From Cadophora sp. MPI-SDFR-AT-0126 (Eukaryota; Ascomycota; Leotiomycetes; Helotiales; Ploettnerulaceae), in the NCBI GenBank assembly GCA_020747065.1, contig JAGMVK010000022.1, positions 744,001 through 808,000 on the forward strand: a stretch of 64,000 nucleotides of DNA, given 5' to 3'. The stretch's first letter is position 1, and each line of letters starts with the position of its first letter. The notes beneath the pieces are model-generated. The model ran no database searches. It was not told the DNA's origin and worked only from the letters and a program-made list of their open reading frames with translations. This document shows, one piece after another, positions 58,701-64,000 of the stretch. The position numbers and the translations under genes are program-made.

Positions 58701-59355
58701 GTCGATTTCCAGCTTGTTGAAGAGCGCATGCAATGCCCGAGGTATTATTCCCGCTGCATCAGACAGCATCCCAAACGTCTCGTTCATATCACCAGACATT
58801 GTGTAGGTCTTTCCGGTTCCAGTCTGGCCATACGCAAAAATCGTGCAATTATATCCTGCAAGCATCTACGTATATGTCAACAGTGCCCAACCCCAACGCC
58901 CCACAGAAGCCTACCTCGTCAAGAATTGGCGTGACAACATCATCATATATCATTGCCTGGTCCGCAGCGGAGGAAAAGACCTTATCAAAATGGTATGTCT
59001 TATTGCTCAGCGCGCTGGGCCCCATGGAGAGCTCGAGACTGTTGCCTTTGACTCCATTTGTTGACAAAACTACTCCACTATTCTCCCGAACCTCGCGCTC
59101 GTTTCGTCCTCGACACCTCACAACAACATTGATATTTGTCTCTTCTTCGTCATGTTCGAAGTCCCGTTCCTTTCGTTTCGTTCCTCCAACGGTCGTAGCG
59201 ACCGAAACTACTGATTCAGCTGGAGAGATTGCGCCAGATCGATCGATTCGAGATGAAGGAGCCTGGGACTGTGCTCTGGCCGTCGAGGGCCTTGGTGGAG
59301 GGCGCATCGTTCTTTTGGTGGGCGCGACGATTGCCGGCCGCGGTATTCCTGCCAT
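55712..59355 (-). CDS. bimC: kinesin-5 (BimC/Cut7/Eg5 type) mitotic motor
   Basis: Exons 59355-58915, 58865-57162, 57113-56661 and 56614-55712 give 1166 residues. After a basic Pro-rich leader the N-terminal motor domain shows the P-loop FAYGQTGTGKTYTM (about 157-170), switch I NDLSSRSH and switch II LVDLAGSEN. A neck and long coiled coil follow to about residue 980. The tail carries a BimC box, TGETPQKVQYTYP, with the CDK1 target Thr at about 1001. The order motor, coiled coil, BimC box defines kinesin-5. These homotetramers slide antiparallel microtubules to build the bipolar spindle. The gene is divergent from the PHAF1-like gene, with 257 bp between start codons. It looks intact and is expected to be essential. 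Confidence 0.96.
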
Positions 59356-59612
59356 ACAATGGAGAGCTGCTGGTGAGCTCTGGGTTGGATTGATCGACTA
59401 CTTTGCGCGTCAGGCGTAGAGTGAAGCTAGTAGTCGTGTCGCAAGTATTATTTGAATTTGGAATCGTTTGGAGGGAATGCAGGCGATCTGCTGTATACAA
59501 ATGCGCAATCGTGATGTTGGTTTAAATATGGTTGCGGGCGTGTTTGTCGTGCAGTTGTTGATCTTTAGATGTTGATTTCACGCAGCCTGTCACAAAGAAA
59601 CCACGACCCACC
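59356..59612. promoter_or_regulatory. short bidirectional promoter, kinesin-5 / PHAF1-like
   Basis: Only 257 bp separate the two divergent start codons, so the genes must share control DNA. No motif stands out. Confidence 0.6.
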
Positions 59613-61386
59613 ATGGCTGGTTGGCAGAGCAACCGCCCAGACTGGGCACCTGCCCGAGCTGCCCCTCCAAACCCCAGAACAGCAAGCTCCCATGTTGAGT
59701 TCCAACCACGAAACAACACAATAGGGAGGGCCAACAAATCTACATTTCCCCCAAATGCCACGGAGATGTCACTATTTACAGCCCAGGTCTTTCCAGGACA
59801 GGCTTTGGGCTTCTTGGGTAAGTGGATCGCTCCACGGCCCTCCATGAGCTCCAGCTAATAATCGCATAGTACTGGGAGCAACCCTTCACGATATCTTAAC
59901 ACGACTGAAGGCCGAACCGCAGCGGTTTCCGAAGCTCGATCTTGTATACGATCAGTCCTCACCAGTCACAGAACCGGTTATTGTCAATCTGCCACCCAAC
60001 GGTATCCGGTTGCGTTTCGATGGACCAGAACAACGCCTGCGATTGATAGAGGTGCTGGACTTCACCAAGAGTCAGCTTACATACAAAGATAAAGATGTGC
60101 TACGGCCAGGGACAACTACGCAGGCTGGGCCAGCGCCAGTAGAGAGCTTGCCGGGACCTACTTTCCGGCATATCTACAACCGTCTACTTGGCCCAACCTT
60201 CCCAGGGGAATACATTGGGCCAGAGCCAGGCGATGAGACTGGAATGGGGTTATATGTTCTTTCCTATCCGGGAATCGCTTTCTCTTTCCCCTTATCTAGC
60301 TCGGTGTGGTCCCCAAGGAAAGACTTTGTGTCTCTTTTGTCATCTTCGACCAGTCATCCGGCTGCCTCGATGGCGATCTTTCGCGGAGATTCATGGCCGG
60401 ATGCAAGAGAACGTCTATATGTTCAGACCTTGGACCCTCGAGAATCCTTCATGTCCCTCATGAAGGGAAAGGAGCCCGTGCCGGATGAGGTCAGGCTTAT
60501 CAGAATCTTCGGGGAAGGTCGACTGGAACTTATAAGATCCGATGGTGTAGGGCCATTCTGGATCAAGCTTGGTCTTACATCGCCACAAGAACTTGTGGCT
60601 GTACTGGGTCCTCCCGATGCCATATATAGGAAGAATGACCAGAGAATGTCAATTCATAAAGCTCGACCTCTTTCTAGAGCCCACTCCAGATCAAATTCAA
60701 CAGAAATGAGGTTGCAAGATGACTCTACGGATACAGATCAGTCCTCAGCGCATACTGCAACTGATGAGTCGGAAGATGATGACGAGGATGGAGAAGTATG
60801 TGGGAACGTTTCTGGGGAATGCTTCTACAACTACTTCTATCATGGATTCGATATCCTGCTTTCCACTCCAACAACGCCATCACAATGTCCGCCGAGTAAG
60901 CAAGCGCTGGATCGACCACAGGAAGCAGAAGGGGTTGTACCATCTGATGGATCCAGCCGCCTTGTTGCTTCTAAGGTAATCCTGCACGGTAATGTACCTG
61001 GTTCGTATCCATTCAATCGGCATAGAAGATGCCGGTGGGAAATCGAGTACTTGAAACCCAAGAAGGGAGAACTCGTTGTCAACTCGGAAACGCCGTTCAA
61101 CGAAATCGAGAAAATGTTACACCACGAGTGGAAGAGCATTTATCGCAATGCAGAGGAAGCGAAGTCTCGTCAGCGCGGAATGGTATTGAACCGTGACTGG
61201 GGAGATAGTCCTGGAAGCAGCTGCGAGTTACTGGGTGGGTGGGAAGATAGCGTCGGGGGTAAGAGAGCTGATCCGACAGGAACAGAGGACACGAGGGGTC
61301 TGGGTAACACAACACTTTTTGGATTTCCCGGTCTGGTGTTTGAGGTACTCAAGAACGGCATCGTCAGTGGGCTCACTGTTTTTTGA
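59613..61386 (+). CDS. PHAF1 / UPF0183 (C16orf70-type) family protein
   Basis: Exons 59613-59817 and 59870-61386 give 573 residues. The N-terminal part reads LGFLVLGATLHDILTRLKAE followed by PQRFPKLDLVY. Then come GIRLRFDGPEQRLRLIEVLD, PTFRHIYNRLLGPTFPGEY and a C-terminal GNTTLFGFPGLVFEVLKNG. These are the conserved blocks of the PHAF1/UPF0183 family, whose animal member binds phosphoinositides and acts at phagophores in autophagy. The fungal protein carries an acidic, probably disordered insert (about residues 355-395, DDDEDGE) and is longer than the animal form. A role in autophagy in fungi is inferred from family only. Confidence 0.9.
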
Positions 61387-61732
61387 TACTGCATATGGGA
61401 TATTGGTTGAAGTAGCATGCATTGGTGTTTGGCAGGTCGTCTCGGCGTTCATCTCTACCTATTGTTTTTTCGGACATTTTGGAGGCGCAAGGGAGCATGG
61501 GATAGGATTTCTGAAAGAGTAGAATGAGTCACTTGAGTATAACGAGTCACGTCGAACAACATTTCATCTAAAATGACTCGACCGTCCTGGTACAAATACG
61601 TGACAGTATTTTCTGCGCTGTTGAGACTTGATGCCTTACACCAGTGGAATTTGAGCCTGGAGTCGCGTCCCCCAAATCATGGTCCTCGTCAAAAAAGTTT
61701 CCCATCAAACACCAGACCATGGATTTGAGATC
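61387..61732. other. intergenic, promoter of the mitochondrial IleRS gene
   Basis: A 346-bp spacer. Its last 54 bases are in frame with the IleRS start and contain another ATG at 61679. Confidence 0.55.
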
Positions 61733-64000
61733 ATGCCCGTTCGACCACCTACAAAGTCCTGGTCGTCGACACTGCGATTACCCAAATCTTCTTTTCCGTA
61801 AGCAATGCCCCTGATAGCAAATAATTACAAATTGACAGAGTTCGACAGTCCACGACCCGTGCTAGCAGAACAATCCGAATACCTAAAGCGATGCTCCGAT
61901 GACCTCTACGAATGGCAGAGCCGCGAGCGCTCAGCCCAGACACCTTTCGTGCTGCATGATGGACCCCCGTATGCGAATGGGAGTTTGCACATCGGACATG
62001 CGCTGAACAAGATCTTGAAGGATATCATTTGTCGGGTTAAGGTGCAGGAAGGTGGGCATTGGACACCTTACCCCCTCCATGAATTAAAACTCGGGGACAG
62101 CTACTACGGACTTGTGCTGATACGATTCTGGTCAATTAGGTCGAAGAGTCATCTACGTACCAGGCTGGGACTGTCACGGCCTCCCCATCGAAATCAAAGC
62201 CCTCGAGCAGCAACGCTCCAAAAACAAAGATGAAGATGGCGACACAACACTAAAGTTAGATGCCGTAGGCATTCGACGAGCCGCTCGATCTCTGGCTACC
62301 AAGACCGTAAAGGAACAGATGAAGGGATTCCGAGAATGGGGAGTCATGGCAGATTGGGACAAAGCGTGGAAGACAATGGACAAGACATTCGAGATCAAGC
62401 AATTAGGTGTTTTCCAGGAAATGGTCAAAAAGGGTCTCATCTTTAGACGGTATAAACCGGTTTACTGGTCGCCTTCTTCGAGGACGGCGCTTGCGGAGGC
62501 GGAGCTGGAGTATAGGGAGGATCATGTCTCGACGACAGCGTATATTAAGTTCTCTCTTGTTGATGTGCCAGAGGCGTTAAAAAAGAAGCTGCCGGATAAT
62601 GCCCAAGAGCGCGGTATTTCGGCGATTATCTGGACAACTACTCCTTGGACCCTTCCGGCGAATAGGGCAATTGCTGTGCACTCAGAATTAGAATACTCGA
62701 TTGTGAGCAGTGGCGCTTCGGAACTATTCATCATTGCGAGTTCTCGACTTTCACAAATTGCACCCATATTATTCGGTGATCAGCCTTTCGATGTGGTTGG
62801 TCATATTCTGGGCAAGGAACTCGAAGGCTCGAAATACATGAATATTTTACGTGGGAAAGAATCGGAGCTCCAACCCATCATCCATGCGGACTTTGTATCT
62901 GCCGAATCTGGATCAGGACTTGTTCATTGTGCGCCTGGTCACGGTATGGATGACTACGAAGTCTGCACGAAGCTAGGAATCGAAGCTGCAGCTCCAGTAG
63001 ATGATCTCGGGTGTTTTACTGCGGCAGCTTTCCCAGATGATCCTCAGAGACTTACAGGAAGATCAGTCCTTGACGGAGGTAGCAAGGAGATCCTGGAGAT
63101 TCTCGGTAGCGATGTCATCGCGACCCATAAGTACAAGCACAAGTATCCGTACGATTGGAGGTCTAAGCTCCCGGTTATCATAAGAGCTACTGAGCAGTGG
63201 TTTGCTGATGTTGGACATGTCAAAGAAGATGCTTTACAGCGTCTACGAGAAGTACGCTTCATTCCCGAGCCAGGCCGCTCGAGACTCGAAAGCTTCGTCA
63301 AAGGTAGAAGCGAATGGTGCATTTCGAGACAGCGAGCCTGGGGTGTTCCTATCCCCGCCTTATACGACAAGGCTGGTGCTGCACTTCTGACCGATGAGAG
63401 CGTTGCCCATATCATCTCGGTTATCAACGAGAGAGGCATTGATGCCTGGTGGACCGATGCTGCAGATGACCCCGCTTGGATTGTTCCTGGCCTGGAGGGC
63501 ACATATCGACGAGGCAAAGACACGATGGATGTCTGGTTCGATAGCGGCACTAGCTGGACTCAGACCGAGCAGCAAGCGGACGTGTACCTTGAAGGCACAG
63601 ATCAACATCGAGGATGGTTTCAGTCGAGTCTGTTGACCCACACAAGTGCTTCCAAAAGACAAGGTCCGCCATTCAAGACCCTGATCACTCATGGCTTTAC
63701 CCTCGATGACAAGGGCAAGAAGATGTCCAAGTCTATCGGGAATACGATTGCCCCAAGCGAGATCATTGATGGGTCACTTCTTCCACCTGTGAGTCTCAAT
63801 TTCAATTGGTTTTGGACCGCTACTGATTCTAAGCAGGTTAAGAACAAGAAAAAAGCTGGCGGAAACATCTCTCAAGCTCTTGGACCTGATGCTCTCCGTC
63901 TTTGGGTGGCCAGCAGCGACTATACCCACGATGTTGTCATTGGCCAACCGGTTCTTCAGTTCAACCACAACGCTCTACTCAAGTATCGGATGATCATCAA
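61733..64000 (+). CDS. ISM1: isoleucyl-tRNA synthetase, mitochondrial (partial, runs off the window)
   Basis: Exons 61733-61797, 61849-62051, 62140-63788 and 63837 to beyond 64000. The first exon encodes [20 protein letters not shown] and joins across a 51-bp intron to [17 protein letters not shown]; this basic, hydroxylated N-terminus suits a mitochondrial presequence. An in-frame ATG at 61679 is an alternative start. Class I synthetase landmarks are HIGH in [22 protein letters not shown] spanning the exon 2/3 region, the editing-domain [12 protein letters not shown], and KKMSKSIGN. Tryptophan-rich [10 protein letters not shown] and [11 protein letters not shown] are typical of the Ile/Val/Leu group. 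It charges mitochondrial tRNA-Ile. The C-terminal part is outside the window. Confidence 0.93.

Overview
This window comes from a filamentous ascomycete (Pezizomycotina). The genes carry many short introns (about 45-150 bp) with GTAAGT/GTGAGT-type donors, CTRAY-like branch points and YAG acceptors. The gene set is also typical of these fungi: an AA9 polysaccharide monooxygenase, microsomal P450s, a DUF3425 bZIP factor, an F-box protein and an A-T-R-R reductase. A Leotiomycetes-like origin is my guess and cannot be proved from sequence alone. Gene models below were assembled by hand from exon pieces joined at splice sites that keep the frame open. No tRNA, rRNA or CRISPR was seen.

Layout. 1-5.0 kb: no convincing gene, one possible first exon and a weak kelch-like relic. 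5.0-6.8 kb: F-box gene interrupted by an in-frame TGA. 7.1-15.9 kb: a compact oxidative/transport cluster made of two divergently transcribed paralogous P450s, an MFS transporter and a FAD monooxygenase, with no backbone synthase in view. A 9-mer, GTTGGGGTA, recurs upstream of three of the four genes. 16.1-17.1 kb: conserved fungal protein with an acidic tail. 19.1-22.5 kb: a multi-TM protein gene broken by an in-frame TGA, followed by a Ser/Thr/Pro-rich wall-protein-like exon with no start codon. 22.6-23.8 kb: hotdog thioesterase. 25.4-26.4 kb: secreted AA9 LPMO. 28.7-29.1 kb: Rid-family protein lacking the usual catalytic arginine. 29.7-34.2 kb: NRPS-like A-T-R1-R2 enzyme matching the glycine betaine reductase ATRR, which makes choline from glycine betaine. 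34.8-36.0 kb: nucleotidyltransferase with an apparent frameshift. 36.5-37.5 kb: mitochondrial carrier. 37.5-51.5 kb: a 14-kb stretch with no recognisable gene, holding a 164-bp MITE-like element with TA flanks and several simple repeats. 51.5-53.1 kb: bZIP-DUF3425 regulator. 55.7-59.4 kb: kinesin-5 (BimC type), head to head with a PHAF1-family gene (59.6-61.4 kb). 61.7 kb to the end: mitochondrial isoleucyl-tRNA synthetase, cut by the window edge.

How the genes relate. Housekeeping genes (kinesin-5, PHAF1-like, IleRS, carrier, conserved acidic protein) sit beside accessory ones. The P450-P450-MFS-FMO group looks like a small co-regulated unit for modifying or detoxifying a small molecule. The broken genes (F-box, membrane protein, frameshifted transferase) suggest gene decay, or in some cases assembly error. 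I saw no wholly unknown system. The best leads are the backbone-less P450 cluster with its shared promoter word, the ATRR locus, and the MITE-like element in the gene-poor tract.
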